From assembly GCA_045810625.1 (NCBI GenBank), contig JBJMVQ010000052.1, positions 1 through 32,458 of the forward strand: DNA of 32,458 nt. The letters are read 5' to 3'. Positions 12,565 through 20,089 of the stretch are shown piece by piece; the first letter of the stretch is position 1, and each line of letters starts with the position of its first letter. The DNA comes from JACQFZ01 sp045810625. Its GTDB lineage: Bacteria; Pseudomonadota; Gammaproteobacteria; Acidiferrobacterales; Sulfurifustaceae. The notes under the pieces were generated by a model. It did no database searches. It was not told the DNA's origin and was given only the letters and a program-made list of their open reading frames with translations. The translations under genes and the position numbers were made by a program.

Positions 12565-13551
12565 CTACGCGCGCGGTTCCGGAAAGGCGACCACCTCGGA
12601 GATGTGTTGCGCACGGACGGCCAACATGACGACCCGATCGAACCCGAGCGCAACACCGCTGCAGTCCGGCAACCCGTGCGCGAGCGCCGCGAGTAAGCGT
12701 TCGTCCGTCCGCGGTGTCGCGGTGCCGCCTCGGCGATCGATATCCCGCTCGAATCGGCGAAGCTGTTCACCGGCATCAGCGAGCTCGCGAAATCCGTTGG
12801 CTAACTCCATTCCGTCCAGATAAAGCTCGAAGCGTTCCGCGAGCGGAGGATCGCCCGCGCGCACGCGAGCCAGGGCGGCGGCCGAGGCCGGGTAGTCGTA
12901 GAGGAAAGTGAGCCGGTCTCGGCCGAGATGCGGTTCGACTAGATGCGTTAGCGCTAGGTCCCGCCAACCGTCGGCGTCGTCGGCCGGTAGCCCCTGCGCG
13001 CGCACGCCGTGATTTTCCGTTACCCGTCGCAATTCAACCGCGGTCGCCGTGTGCGGATCGGTTCCGGCGTAGCGCATGAACGCTTCGCGGTAGCTCAGTT
13101 TCTCGGTCGAATCCAGTGTACGCGTTCCCTCTAGAAGCTTGGTAACGAGCGCGGCAACCTCGTCCATTAGCTCGTGCTGATCGAACCCGACGCGATACCA
13201 TTCGATCATCGTGAACTCCGGATTGTGCCGGCGTCCGCGCTCGCCCGCCCGGAACGCTTTGCAGATCTGATAAATCGATCCGCTGCCGGCGGCCAACAGA
13301 CGCTTCATCGCGAACTCCGGCGAAGTGTGCAGATAGCGGGGCGCGGGATCGTCGGCCGGCGCGAGCGAGCGCGCGGCAAAACTATGCAAGTTCGGGTCGG
13401 TCGTTCCCGCGGCAGAAAGGATAGGCGTTTCGACTTCAAGCACTCCGCGCCGCGCGAAGAAGTCGCGCGCGCGGTCGAGGAGCTGTGCTCGCCGTCGGAG
13501 CGTTTCGAGAGATGCGGTGGGGCGCCACTCGTCGTTGAACTCCGGCGCCAT
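12565..13551 (-). CDS. epmA: EF-P--(R)-beta-lysine ligase EpmA
   Basis: A 328-residue class II LysRS-like paralogue without the anticodon-binding domain. It activates (R)-beta-lysine and attaches it to a lysine of elongation factor P. Class II motifs are visible: LEVETPIL near the N-terminus (motif 1), FRAGERGRRHNPEFTMIEWYR (motif 2), and GVALGFDRVVML near the C-terminus (motif 3). The length matches EpmA (about 325) and is much shorter than LysRS. The start at 13551 gives MAPEFNDEW; longer in-frame versions would run into efp. It starts only 11 bases after the efp stop on the same strand, so modifier and substrate are one operon, and epmB lies divergently beyond efp. Confidence 0.95.
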   Translation of the reverse strand: MAPEFNDEWRPTASLETLRRRAQLLDRARDFFARRGVLEVETPILSAAGTTDPNLHSFAARSLAPADDPAPRYLHTSPEFAMKRLLAAGSGSIYQICKAFRAGERGRRHNPEFTMIEWYRVGFDQHELMDEVAALVTKLLEGTRTLDSTEKLSYREAFMRYAGTDPHTATAVELRRVTENHGVRAQGLPADDADGWRDLALTHLVEPHLGRDRLTFLYDYPASAAALARVRAGDPPLAERFELYLDGMELANGFRELADAGEQLRRFERDIDRRGGTATPRTDERLLAALAHGLPDCSGVALGFDRVVMLAVRAQHISEVVAFPEPRA

Positions 13552-13562
13552 AGGCGGATCGC

Positions 13563-14126
13563 TTACGCGCGCGAGATGTACTCGCCGGTACGTGTGTTGA
13601 CTTTGACGCGCTCGCCCTGCTGGACGAAGAGGGGAACACGCACCACCGCCCCGGTTTCGAGCTTCGCCGGTTTGCCGCCGCCGCCGCTCGTGTCGCCGCG
13701 AACACCCGGATCGGTTTCGACGATCTGTAGCACCACGGTGTGCGGCGGCTCGACGGTAATCGGCGCGCCGTTCCAAAGCGTGACGATGCACGTATCTTGT
13801 TCTTTGAGCCACTTGGCGTTGTCGCCGAGCGCGTTGGCGTCCGCCTGGACTTGCTCGAATGTTTCCGGCTGCATGAAGTGCCAGAACTGGCCGTCGTTGT
13901 AGAGATATTGCATTTCGACGTCGACGACGTCGGCGGCCTCGATCGTGTCGCCCGACTTGAACGTCCGTTCGATGACGCGGCCGGTCTTGAGATTACGAAT
14001 CTTGACGCGGTTGAACGCCTGGCCCTTGCCGGGCTTCACGAATTCATTCTCGACGATCGACGCGGGATCGCCGTCGAGCATCACCTTCAAACCGGCGCGG
14101 AATTCGTTGGTACTGTAAGTCGCCAT
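13563..14126 (-). CDS. efp: Elongation factor P
   Basis: A 187-residue EF-P, which rescues ribosomes stalled at polyproline stretches. Three beta-barrel domains fit the length. The modification site is intact: Lys34 in the KPGKGQAF loop, the residue beta-lysylated by EpmA/EpmB in E. coli. The C-terminal part (VKVNTRTGEYISRA) is typical. The start at 14126 gives MATYSTNEF, with AAGGGTGG upstream as the ribosome-binding site; a longer form starting at 14162 lacks support. The gene is followed directly by epmA and diverges from epmB, as in many gammaproteobacteria, so the window holds the full lysylation module except the hydroxylase EpmC. Confidence 0.97.
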   Translation of the reverse strand: MATYSTNEFRAGLKVMLDGDPASIVENEFVKPGKGQAFNRVKIRNLKTGRVIERTFKSGDTIEAADVVDVEMQYLYNDGQFWHFMQPETFEQVQADANALGDNAKWLKEQDTCIVTLWNGAPITVEPPHTVVLQIVETDPGVRGDTSGGGGKPAKLETGAVVRVPLFVQQGERVKVNTRTGEYISRA

Positions 14127-14154
14127 GAACCACCCTTGAATAAAGATAAAAGTT

Positions 14155-14201
14155 TCCCTCACCCCTCATCCCCTTTCCCGCTTCGAGCAGGAGAGGGAGG
14201 T
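14155..14201. repeat. Possible dispersed CCCTC-type palindromic repeat
   Basis: Between efp and epmB lies a pyrimidine-rich tract (CCCTCACCCCTCATCCCC) followed by an imperfect hairpin with arms around CTTTCCCGC and GCAGGAGAGGG. Sequences of this type are often repeated between genes of proteobacteria. Only this copy is in the window, so its repetitive nature cannot be confirmed here. Confidence 0.35.
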
Positions 14202-14244
14202 AAGTCGAGCGCGCGATGCGCGACCAAGGTAAGATTGGAGCGCC

Positions 14245-15252
14245 ATGATACCCGGAACCCTTCCATTACGGCAGCCAGCGTCCTGGCAGCAGGAACTGGC
14301 GCGCGCCGTCACTGATCCGGCCGAGCTCGTCCGGCTATTGAGGCTCGACCCAGCGCTTGTCGAACCGGCGCGCCGCGTGGCCCGCGCTTTTCCCCTGCGG
14401 GTTCCGCGCGGCTACGTGGCGCGCATGCGGCCCGAAGACCCGACGGATCCGCTGCTGCGTCAGGTGTTGCCTCTCGAGGCCGAGGAGCTTCAAGTACCGG
14501 GCTTTATGCGCGATCCGGTCGGCGATCGCGCGTTCGCGATCGGACCCGGCTTGCTGCAGAAGTACGAGGGGCGGGTCCTGCTGACGACCACGGGTGCCTG
14601 CGCGATCCATTGTCGTTATTGTTTTCGTCGACACTTTCCGTACGCGGACGAAAATCCAGCGTCCGACGGTTGGGCGCGCACGCTCGCGCAGCTCGCGGCT
14701 GACGAGTCCGTCAGCGAAGTGATCCTGAGCGGCGGTGATCCGCTGACGCTCTCCGATCCGCGATTGGCGACGCTCGTCGACGCGCTCGCCGGTATTGGCC
14801 ATCTCAAGCGCTTGCGGGTGCACACGCGCCTGCCCATTGTCCTGCCGACCCGCATTACAGAAGAGTTATGCCGATTGCTCATGGGCACTCGGCTCGCCGC
14901 GGTCGTCGTCGTACATGCCAATCATCCCAACGAGATCGATGCGCAGGTGGACGCTGCGCTGGCGCGGCTGCAAGACGCCGGCGCAATCCTGCTCAATCAG
15001 TCCGTGCTCCTGCGCGGTGTCAACGATGATGCAGCAGTGTTAACCGCGTTGAGCGAGCGGCTCGTCGGTGCGGGAGTCGTGCCGTATTACCTGCACCTGT
15101 TGGATCGCGTCGAGGGTGCGGCACACTTCGACGTCGACGCGCAGATCGCGACGCGAATTTGCGAGGAGCTGTCGAGGCGGCTGCCCGGCTATCTTGTGCC
15201 CCGGCTGGTTCGCGAAGAACCGGGCGCGCCGGCGAAAACCGTTATCCGTTAG
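14245..15252 (+). CDS. epmB: EF-P beta-lysylation protein EpmB (lysine 2,3-aminomutase)
   Basis: A 335-residue radical SAM enzyme of the KamA family. It converts (S)-alpha-lysine to (R)-beta-lysine, the substrate EpmA puts on EF-P. The radical SAM cluster motif is CAIHCRYC, with Cys119, Cys123 and Cys126 in the CxxxCxxC order. SGGDPLTLSD downstream is the SAM-binding GGDP region, and LLNQSVLLRGVND and YYLHLLDRVEGAAHF are typical of the PLP/SAM barrel. The length is close to E. coli EpmB and shorter than catabolic KamA. The ATG follows a GGAG site. It is transcribed away from efp-epmA, about 118 bases apart. Confidence 0.95.
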   Translation: MIPGTLPLRQPASWQQELARAVTDPAELVRLLRLDPALVEPARRVARAFPLRVPRGYVARMRPEDPTDPLLRQVLPLEAEELQVPGFMRDPVGDRAFAIGPGLLQKYEGRVLLTTTGACAIHCRYCFRRHFPYADENPASDGWARTLAQLAADESVSEVILSGGDPLTLSDPRLATLVDALAGIGHLKRLRVHTRLPIVLPTRITEELCRLLMGTRLAAVVVVHANHPNEIDAQVDAALARLQDAGAILLNQSVLLRGVNDDAAVLTALSERLVGAGVVPYYLHLLDRVEGAAHFDVDAQIATRICEELSRRLPGYLVPRLVREEPGAPAKTVIR

Positions 15253-15414
15253 GCCGACCGGAAGCAAGCGGCTGTGCTCACGAAACTGATGTCCCCGTGA
15301 CCCCTGGCGTTGCCGCCGCGTTCTCGGGTTAAACTAACTGCGCGCTGTATGCCGATGCGTAAGGCAGCGCTTATCGGCGCATATCCCAGGTGCGACATGG
15401 AATTAGGAGGTCCA

Positions 15415-15915
15415 ATGGCCATCAAGGTTGGTGATCGGCTGCCCGCCGCGACCCTTTATGAGTTAACCGACGACGGATTGCAGCGGCGCCCGGTGGAGGA
15501 ACTGACGCGGGGCCGGCGCGTAGTCATCATCGGACTGCCCGGCGCCTTCACGCCGGTTTGCTCGACACGCCACGTGCCGAGCTACATCGAACGCTATCCC
15601 GAGCTCAAGGCCCGCGCCGTCGATGAGATCTTATGCGTTTCCGTTAACGACGCGTATGTGATGCGCGAGTGGAATAAGAGCTTGGCCGCTGCCGGCAAGA
15701 TTCGTCTCCTCGGCGATGGCAATGCCGAGTTCACGAAAGCGTTGGGTCTCACCAATGATCGCTTCGAGCACGGGATGGGCGTGCGTTCGCGCCGGTATTC
15801 GCTGTATGCCGAGGACGGCGTCGTCAAGGCGCTCAATCTCGAAGAGCCAGGGAAGTACGAAGTGAGCGACGCCGGCACGATGCTCGCACAGTTGGAACGA
15901 ATGGTGTCGCGGTAA
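15415..15915 (+). CDS. Peroxiredoxin, Prx5-type
   Basis: A 166-residue thiol peroxidase that reduces hydrogen peroxide and organic peroxides. The signature is LPGAFTPVCSTRHVPSY, with the peroxidatic cysteine Cys49 in the family's PxxxTxxC pattern and the catalytic Thr three residues before it. One further cysteine (in EILCVSV) lies in a strand and does not sit where a typical resolving cysteine is expected, so external thiols such as glutaredoxin or glutathione may recycle it (inference). The start at 15415 is chosen because an AGGAGG site (15405-15410) lies just before it; an in-frame start 105 bases further upstream has no such site. The gene appears monocistronic. Confidence 0.92.
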   Translation: MAIKVGDRLPAATLYELTDDGLQRRPVEELTRGRRVVIIGLPGAFTPVCSTRHVPSYIERYPELKARAVDEILCVSVNDAYVMREWNKSLAAAGKIRLLGDGNAEFTKALGLTNDRFEHGMGVRSRRYSLYAEDGVVKALNLEEPGKYEVSDAGTMLAQLERMVSR

Positions 15916-16075
15916 GCGCCCGGCCGCGCGCCGCGTATCCGTTGATGCAGTTCGTCACTTCCGTTGCCGTCGGTTTGTCGGCGCTCTATTGCAGCGACCA
16001 ATAGTCACCCATCTAATTTAGTAATACTATAAACGCGCCCCAGCTTCTGGGTTACCGAAATAAACCGGAGGTGTC

Positions 16076-17251
16076 ATGGCTAATCAGAGAAAAAAGCGAC
16101 ATAAAGCAATCTCCTTACCTAAAGCTTCGAAGCTTTCGCGTCGTAAGTTTCTTGCCGGTGCTGTTGCCTCTGTGGGCGGCGCCGCCACTGTCGGGTTCCC
16201 CGCAATCGTGAAGGCGGCGGGCCCAGTGAGCTTCCGCTTTCAGAGCACCTGGCCGACCAAGGATATCTTCCACGAATACGCTCTCGACTACGCCAAGATA
16301 GTGAACGACATGACCGGCGGGGAGCTGAAGATCGAAGTGCTTCCCGCGGGCGCGGTCGTCCCTGCGTTCGGTCTGCTCGAGGCGGTTTCGAAGGGAACGC
16401 TCGACGGTGGTCACGGCGTGCTCGTCTACCACTACGGCAAGAGCCACGCTCTCGCGCTCTGGGGCTCCGGCCCCGCTTTCGGCATGGACGCCCAGCAGCT
16501 GCTCGCCTGGCACAAGTACGGCGGCGGCAAGGAACTGCTCGATAAAATTTACAAATCGATCGACGCGAACGTTCAATCGTTCCTGTACGGGCCCATGTAT
16601 ACGCAGCCGCTCGGCTGGTACAAGAAGCCGATCACGAAGGCCGACGACTTCAAGGGCCTGAAGTTCCGCACGGTCGGCATTTCGATCGACATGTTCACGA
16701 ACATGGGTGCCGCGGTAAACGCGCTGCCGGGGGGCGAAATCGTTCCCGCTCTCGACCGCGGCCTGCTCGACGCGGCGGAGTTCAACAACGCAAGCTCGGA
16801 TCGCGCGCTCGGATTCCCCGACGTTTCGAAGGTATGCATGCTGCAGAGCTACCATCAGAACGCCGAGCAGTTCGAGATCACGTTCAACAAGACGAAGTAC
16901 GACGCGCTGCCGGGACAGATCAAGAACATCATCGCCTACGCCGTCGACGCTGCATCGCAAAATCTCACCTGGAAGGAAATCGACCGCTATTCGCAGGACT
17001 ACATCACGATGCAGGTGAAGGACAAAGTCCGCTTCTACAAGACGCCGGACTCGGTGCTTCGCGCGCAGCTCGATGCGTACGACAAAGCGGTTGAAAAGCA
17101 AGCGGCCGACAATGCGCTGATGAAGGAGATTCTCGATTCGCAGCGTAAGTTCGCCGAGCGTGTCGTCAAATGGGACCTCGACACGAACGTGAACCGATTG
17201 ATGGCGTACAACCATTATTTCGGGCGCAAACCCGCCGCGAAAAAGACCTGA
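16076..17251 (+). CDS. TRAP transporter substrate-binding protein (DctP family)
   Basis: A 391-residue periplasmic solute-binding protein for a TRAP transporter. A twin-arginine signal (SRRKFLAG, residues 21-28) and a hydrophobic stretch end near AIVKAA, so export is probably by Tat with cleavage near residue 47. The mature part shows the TRAP-binding layout, with LKFRTVGISIDMF carrying the conserved carboxylate-binding Arg, followed by NALPGGEIVPALDRGLLDAAEF. The fit is to the TakP/2-oxoacid-type branch more than to C4-dicarboxylate DctP, but the ligand cannot be read from sequence. CCGGAGGTG precedes the ATG, and an AT-rich stretch with TATAAA (16028-16033) may be the -10 box. The membrane subunits follow directly. 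Confidence 0.93.
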   Translation: MANQRKKRHKAISLPKASKLSRRKFLAGAVASVGGAATVGFPAIVKAAGPVSFRFQSTWPTKDIFHEYALDYAKIVNDMTGGELKIEVLPAGAVVPAFGLLEAVSKGTLDGGHGVLVYHYGKSHALALWGSGPAFGMDAQQLLAWHKYGGGKELLDKIYKSIDANVQSFLYGPMYTQPLGWYKKPITKADDFKGLKFRTVGISIDMFTNMGAAVNALPGGEIVPALDRGLLDAAEFNNASSDRALGFPDVSKVCMLQSYHQNAEQFEITFNKTKYDALPGQIKNIIAYAVDAASQNLTWKEIDRYSQDYITMQVKDKVRFYKTPDSVLRAQLDAYDKAVEKQAADNALMKEILDSQRKFAERVVKWDLDTNVNRLMAYNHYFGRKPAAKKT

Positions 17252-17268
17252 CGCCGCGGAAAATTGGG

Positions 17269-17299
17269 GCACCCTCCGGGCGCACGCCCGGAGCGGTGC
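17269..17299 (+). promoter_or_regulatory. Intercistronic hairpin between binding protein and permease genes
   Basis: Two nested stems, GCACC / GGTGC outside and CTCCGGGCG / CGCCCGGAG inside, form about 14 bp with one bulged C. No T-run follows. Such stems after a binding-protein gene commonly protect the upstream mRNA or reduce read-through, giving more binding protein than permease; that role here is inferred. Confidence 0.7.
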
Positions 17300-17337
17300 G
17301 GCGCGACTATTAAAACGACTGTCCCGGCTGCCAACCC

Positions 17338-18003
17338 ATGAACGTAAATAAACTCCTGCTCACGGCCGACCGCATCAGCACTTGGACCGGCAAGGCGTGC
17401 GCGTGGCTGATCATGATCTTGATGTCGGTCGTCTGTATCGAGGTCTTCAAGCGCTACATCCTGAATGCGCCCACGGCGTGGATATTCGATCTCGACAACA
17501 TGCTCTACGGCACGTTGTTCATGATGGCCGGCGCCTACACGCTTTCACAGGACGCGCACGTGCGCGGCGATTTTCTCTACAGTTCCATGCGCCCGCGCGT
17601 GCAGGCGGGGTTCGACCTGGTGCTGTACGTCGTGTTTTTCATCCCCGGCATCATCGCGCTCGTGTACGCCGGCTACGACTACGCGGCCTACTCCTGGAGC
17701 ATCAACGAGCACTCGAACGTCACCGCAAACGGGCCCCCTGTCTATCAATTCAAAACCGTTATTCCGATCGCCGGAGTGCTCGTCATGATTCAGGGGCTCG
17801 CCGAAATCGTGCGCTGCGTGATTTGCCTCAAGACCGGTCAATGGCCGGAACGGTTGAAAGACGTCGAGGAAATCGACGTCGTCGAAGAGCAGCTCGCGCA
17901 CAGCGAATACGTCGACGAAGAATCGCGCAAGCGTGCGCTCGAGAACGTGCACGATATCGATGAAGCCGCCAAACAACGCAGCACCAAGGGAGCCGAACGA
18001 TGA
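17338..18003 (+). CDS. TRAP transporter small permease (DctQ family)
   Basis: A 221-residue inner-membrane protein with four predicted transmembrane segments (about residues 18-38, 55-75, 95-117 and 138-160), the DctQ pattern. WIFDLDNMLYGTLFMMAGAYTLSQDAHVRGD contains the family's conserved loop before the HVRxD-like motif. The C-terminal tail (about 165-221) is long, hydrophilic and rich in Glu and Arg, longer than in many DctQ proteins. It assists the large permease in sodium-driven uptake of the bound solute. Its stop codon overlaps the start of the large permease (ATGA at 18000-18003), implying translational coupling. No strong ribosome-binding site precedes its own ATG. Confidence 0.9.
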   Translation: MNVNKLLLTADRISTWTGKACAWLIMILMSVVCIEVFKRYILNAPTAWIFDLDNMLYGTLFMMAGAYTLSQDAHVRGDFLYSSMRPRVQAGFDLVLYVVFFIPGIIALVYAGYDYAAYSWSINEHSNVTANGPPVYQFKTVIPIAGVLVMIQGLAEIVRCVICLKTGQWPERLKDVEEIDVVEEQLAHSEYVDEESRKRALENVHDIDEAAKQRSTKGAER

Positions 18004-19898
18004 GCGATCCCGCACTTGGCCTGACCATGCTCGCGCTCATTGTGGTCGTGATCATGATGGGCTTTCCGACCGCGTTCACGCTGATGGGCCTCGGCATGTT
18101 CTTCGGCTTCATCGCGCTTTACGACCCGTCGCAGCCATGGACGCAGAACCGGGTCTTCGACCTCATGGTCGAACGCACCTACGGCGCCATGAACAACGAC
18201 ACGCTGATCTCGATTCCGCTGTTCGTGCTCATGGGCTACGTGATGGAGCGCGGAGCGCTTGTCGACAAGATGTTCTACAGCATCCAGCTCGCGTTCCGCC
18301 GCGTGCCGGCCTCGCTTGCGGTGGCGACGCTCATCGTCTGTACATTCTGGGGCATCGCGAGCGGGCTGGTCGGTGCGGTCGTGGTGCTGATGGGCGTCAT
18401 TGCGTTCAACCCGATGCTGAAGGCCGGGTATGACACGCGCCTCGCATCGGGCGTGATCACCGCCGGCGGCACGCTCGGCATTCTCATTCCGCCGTCGGTG
18501 ATGATCATCGTCTACGCCGCAGTCGCGGGACAGTCGGTGGTAAAGCTGTACGCCTCCGCCATGTTCCCCGGCTTCTTCCTGGCTTTCCTGTACCTGGTGT
18601 ACGTCCTCGGCTGGGCGATGATCAACCCGAAGATCGCGCCGCCCTTGCCGGAGGATCAGCGCAAGGTGCCGGTATCCGACTGGGTACGGAAGTTCCAGCA
18701 GGCGTACTCGCGCAACATGTTCGTCGGTCTGCTCGCGTCCGTGATTTCGCCGCGCCGGGCGCTTGCGATCGACAACGGCGGCAAGCACCTGACGTACTGG
18801 ACGCTGTGGAAAAATGTGTTCGCGGTCGTATTCCCCGCGGTGCTCGCCGGCGCGACGCTTTGGGGTACGTGGTGGTATGTGGTTATCCATCAAACCGAGG
18901 GCGCGCGCGCCGCGGCCGGCTATGTCGAGGAGATCCAGCCTGCGCCCGCGGCGCCGGCGGCGCCGCTCGATGGGGCTTCGAACGCCGTCAAAGGCGATGA
19001 GCCGCCGCAGGAGCTGGGCACCGGGCTCTCGGAACCGACGCAGGACGCCTCGAAGAATGAAGCACAAGGCCCGGTCGAGGTCGGCAATCCCGATCTGCTC
19101 AAGGAGGGGCCGGCCGCGCCGGCGGAGGCGGGACCGGCGCCCGAGTTCTACGTCTGGTTCTGGATCGCGGTCGCGGCCACGGCGCTTTTGCTCGCCTGGT
19201 ATTACTTCCGGATGGGCGCCGAAGAGTTCGAGCTGCTGAAATTACTTACCGCCTCGGTGATGCCGCTCGGCATTCTCACCATCGTCGTGCTCGCGGTGAT
19301 TCTGTTCGGAATCACCACCGCCACGGAATCGGCAGGGATCGGCGCCGCGGGCGCGTTCCTGCTCGCGCTGCAAGCGCGCACGTTCAACTGGCAACGGCTC
19401 AAGGAGTCGGTGTTCCTCACCGCGAAGACCACCGCGATGGTCTGCTGGCTCTTCATCGGCTCGGCGTTGTTCTCCGGCGTCTTCGCCATTCTCGGCGGCC
19501 AGCAGCTTGTCGAAAGGTGGGTGCTGGCGCTCAACATGACGCCGGTCGAGTTCATGATCCTGTCGCAGGCGATCATTTTCCTGCTCGGCTGGCCGCTCGA
19601 GTGGACGGAAATCATCGTCATTTTCGTGCCGATCTTCCTGCCGTTGCTCAAGCACTTCAACATCGATCCGGTGCTTTGGGGAACGCTCGTGTTCGTCAAT
19701 CTGCAGGCGGCGTTCCTGTCGCCGCCGGTGGCGATGTCGGCGTTCTATTTGAAAGGCGTGTCGCCGCCGCACGTCACGCTCAATCAGATTTTCGCCGGCA
19801 TGATGCCCTACATGCTGATCGTGATTCTGTGCATGGTCATCATGTACTTGTGGCCGGGTATGACGTTGTGGTTGCCGAACTACCTGTACGGCGGTTGA
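18000..19898 (+). CDS. TRAP transporter large permease (DctM family) with long internal insertion
   Basis: A 632-residue transport subunit, against about 430 for usual DctM proteins. The N-terminal half (1-215) and C-terminal part (about 410-632) match DctM, including AGGTLGILIPPSVMIIVY near 155 and TATESAGIGAAGAFLLAL near 440. Between them lie about 195 extra residues. These hold a hydrophobic segment (about 267-298, rich in Trp), a hydrophilic Ala/Pro/Glu linker (about 305-382), and another hydrophobic segment (about 384-403). The insertion keeps the reading frame and adds two membrane spans around a soluble loop. It does not look like a frameshift or a foreign domain that I recognise. The gene overlaps the small permease by four bases. 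Confidence 0.93.
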   Translation: MSDPALGLTMLALIVVVIMMGFPTAFTLMGLGMFFGFIALYDPSQPWTQNRVFDLMVERTYGAMNNDTLISIPLFVLMGYVMERGALVDKMFYSIQLAFRRVPASLAVATLIVCTFWGIASGLVGAVVVLMGVIAFNPMLKAGYDTRLASGVITAGGTLGILIPPSVMIIVYAAVAGQSVVKLYASAMFPGFFLAFLYLVYVLGWAMINPKIAPPLPEDQRKVPVSDWVRKFQQAYSRNMFVGLLASVISPRRALAIDNGGKHLTYWTLWKNVFAVVFPAVLAGATLWGTWWYVVIHQTEGARAAAGYVEEIQPAPAAPAAPLDGASNAVKGDEPPQELGTGLSEPTQDASKNEAQGPVEVGNPDLLKEGPAAPAEAGPAPEFYVWFWIAVAATALLLAWYYFRMGAEEFELLKLLTASVMPLGILTIVVLAVILFGITTATESAGIGAAGAFLLALQARTFNWQRLKESVFLTAKTTAMVCWLFIGSALFSGVFAILGGQQLVERWVLALNMTPVEFMILSQAIIFLLGWPLEWTEIIVIFVPIFLPLLKHFNIDPVLWGTLVFVNLQAAFLSPPVAMSAFYLKGVSPPHVTLNQIFAGMMPYMLIVILCMVIMYLWPGMTLWLPNYLYGG

Positions 19899-19928
19899 TC
19901 GGCTGCGAGCAAACCCACCGACGGGGTC

Positions 19929-19967
19929 GGCAGACGATGAAGCCGAAGGTTCTCGTCACGCGCGAGG
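19929..19967 (+). repeat. Upstream duplicate of the 2-hydroxyacid dehydrogenase 5' end
   Basis: These 39 bases match 20078-20116 at 31 positions: GGCAGACG plus a start codon and the first ten codons (MKPKVLVTRE here, MKPKILVTRE in the complete gene). Eight differences separate the copies; six are at third codon positions and one is ATG versus GTG. The copy is cut off after codon ten by element copy C. Confidence 0.88.
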
Positions 19968-20089
19968 GTGAAGCGGGGGTTTCGCGAATGCATTTAACAT
20001 GCATTCGCGCCGCTGAACGCGCGCACACGGAAGTGCGGGCCGGCGCGTCCGCGAGCCAAAATCGCTGCGCCATGGATGGCAGACGGTGA
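19937..20089 (+). CDS. Possible 50-codon leader ORF running through element C
   Basis: From the duplicated ATG the frame stays open through the whole inserted element. It gives a 50-residue peptide that begins with the dehydrogenase N-terminus (MKPKVLVTRE), continues GEAGVSRMHLTCIRAAE and ends AMDGRR. Its TGA (20087-20089) overlaps the GTG start of the complete dehydrogenase (20086-20088) as GTGA, so translation could be coupled. Copy A reads a similar peptide (GEPGVSRMHLTCIRA to AMDGR), but copy B has a stop and a one-base length difference. Conservation of the frame may therefore be only a by-product of the DNA or RNA structure. No strong ribosome-binding site is seen. Treated as possible, not established. 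Confidence 0.3.
   Translation: MKPKVLVTREGEAGVSRMHLTCIRAAERAHTEVRAGASASQNRCAMDGRR
19968..20083 (+). mobile_element. Small dispersed hairpin element, copy C
   Basis: A 116-bp unit starting GTGAAGCGGGGGTTTCG and ending CGCCATGGATGGCAGA. Hairpin 1 is CGCGAATGCAT / ATGCATTCGCG (19983-19993 with 19999-20009) with loop TTAAC. Hairpin 2 is GCGCGCAC / GTGCGGGC (20019-20026 with 20033-20040) with one mismatch and loop ACGGAA. The same architecture and spacing occur in copies A and B near tRNA-Thr. It sits between two copies of the dehydrogenase start, and no protein gene for its movement is present. Calling it mobile is inference from dispersal plus target duplication. Confidence 0.7.

Noticed and set aside
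12555..12580. GC-rich palindrome between the convergent DUF4197 gene and epmA as a terminator
   Set aside because: The arms (GGAACGCGCGC and GCGCGCGGTTCC) pair with one bulge, but no T-run follows in either direction, and one arm contains the epmA stop. It may still slow transcription, but I cannot call it a terminator.
13552..13812. N-terminal extension of EpmA upstream of 13551
   Set aside because: The extension overlaps efp in another frame, is Arg/His-rich shadow sequence, and the EpmA family starts at MAPEFNDEW.
17838..19067. Long minus-strand frame of about 409 codons opposite the TRAP permease genes
   Set aside because: The plus strand carries clear DctQ and DctM proteins; the antisense frame is Arg/His/Asp-rich, has no recognisable domain and is a GC-rich codon shadow.
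19968..20083. REP/BIME-type or IS-type repeat
   Set aside because: No GTAG-hairpin REP signature, no terminal inverted repeats and no transposase. The 39-bp or 19-bp duplication is longer than usual target duplications and always includes the gene's 5' end.
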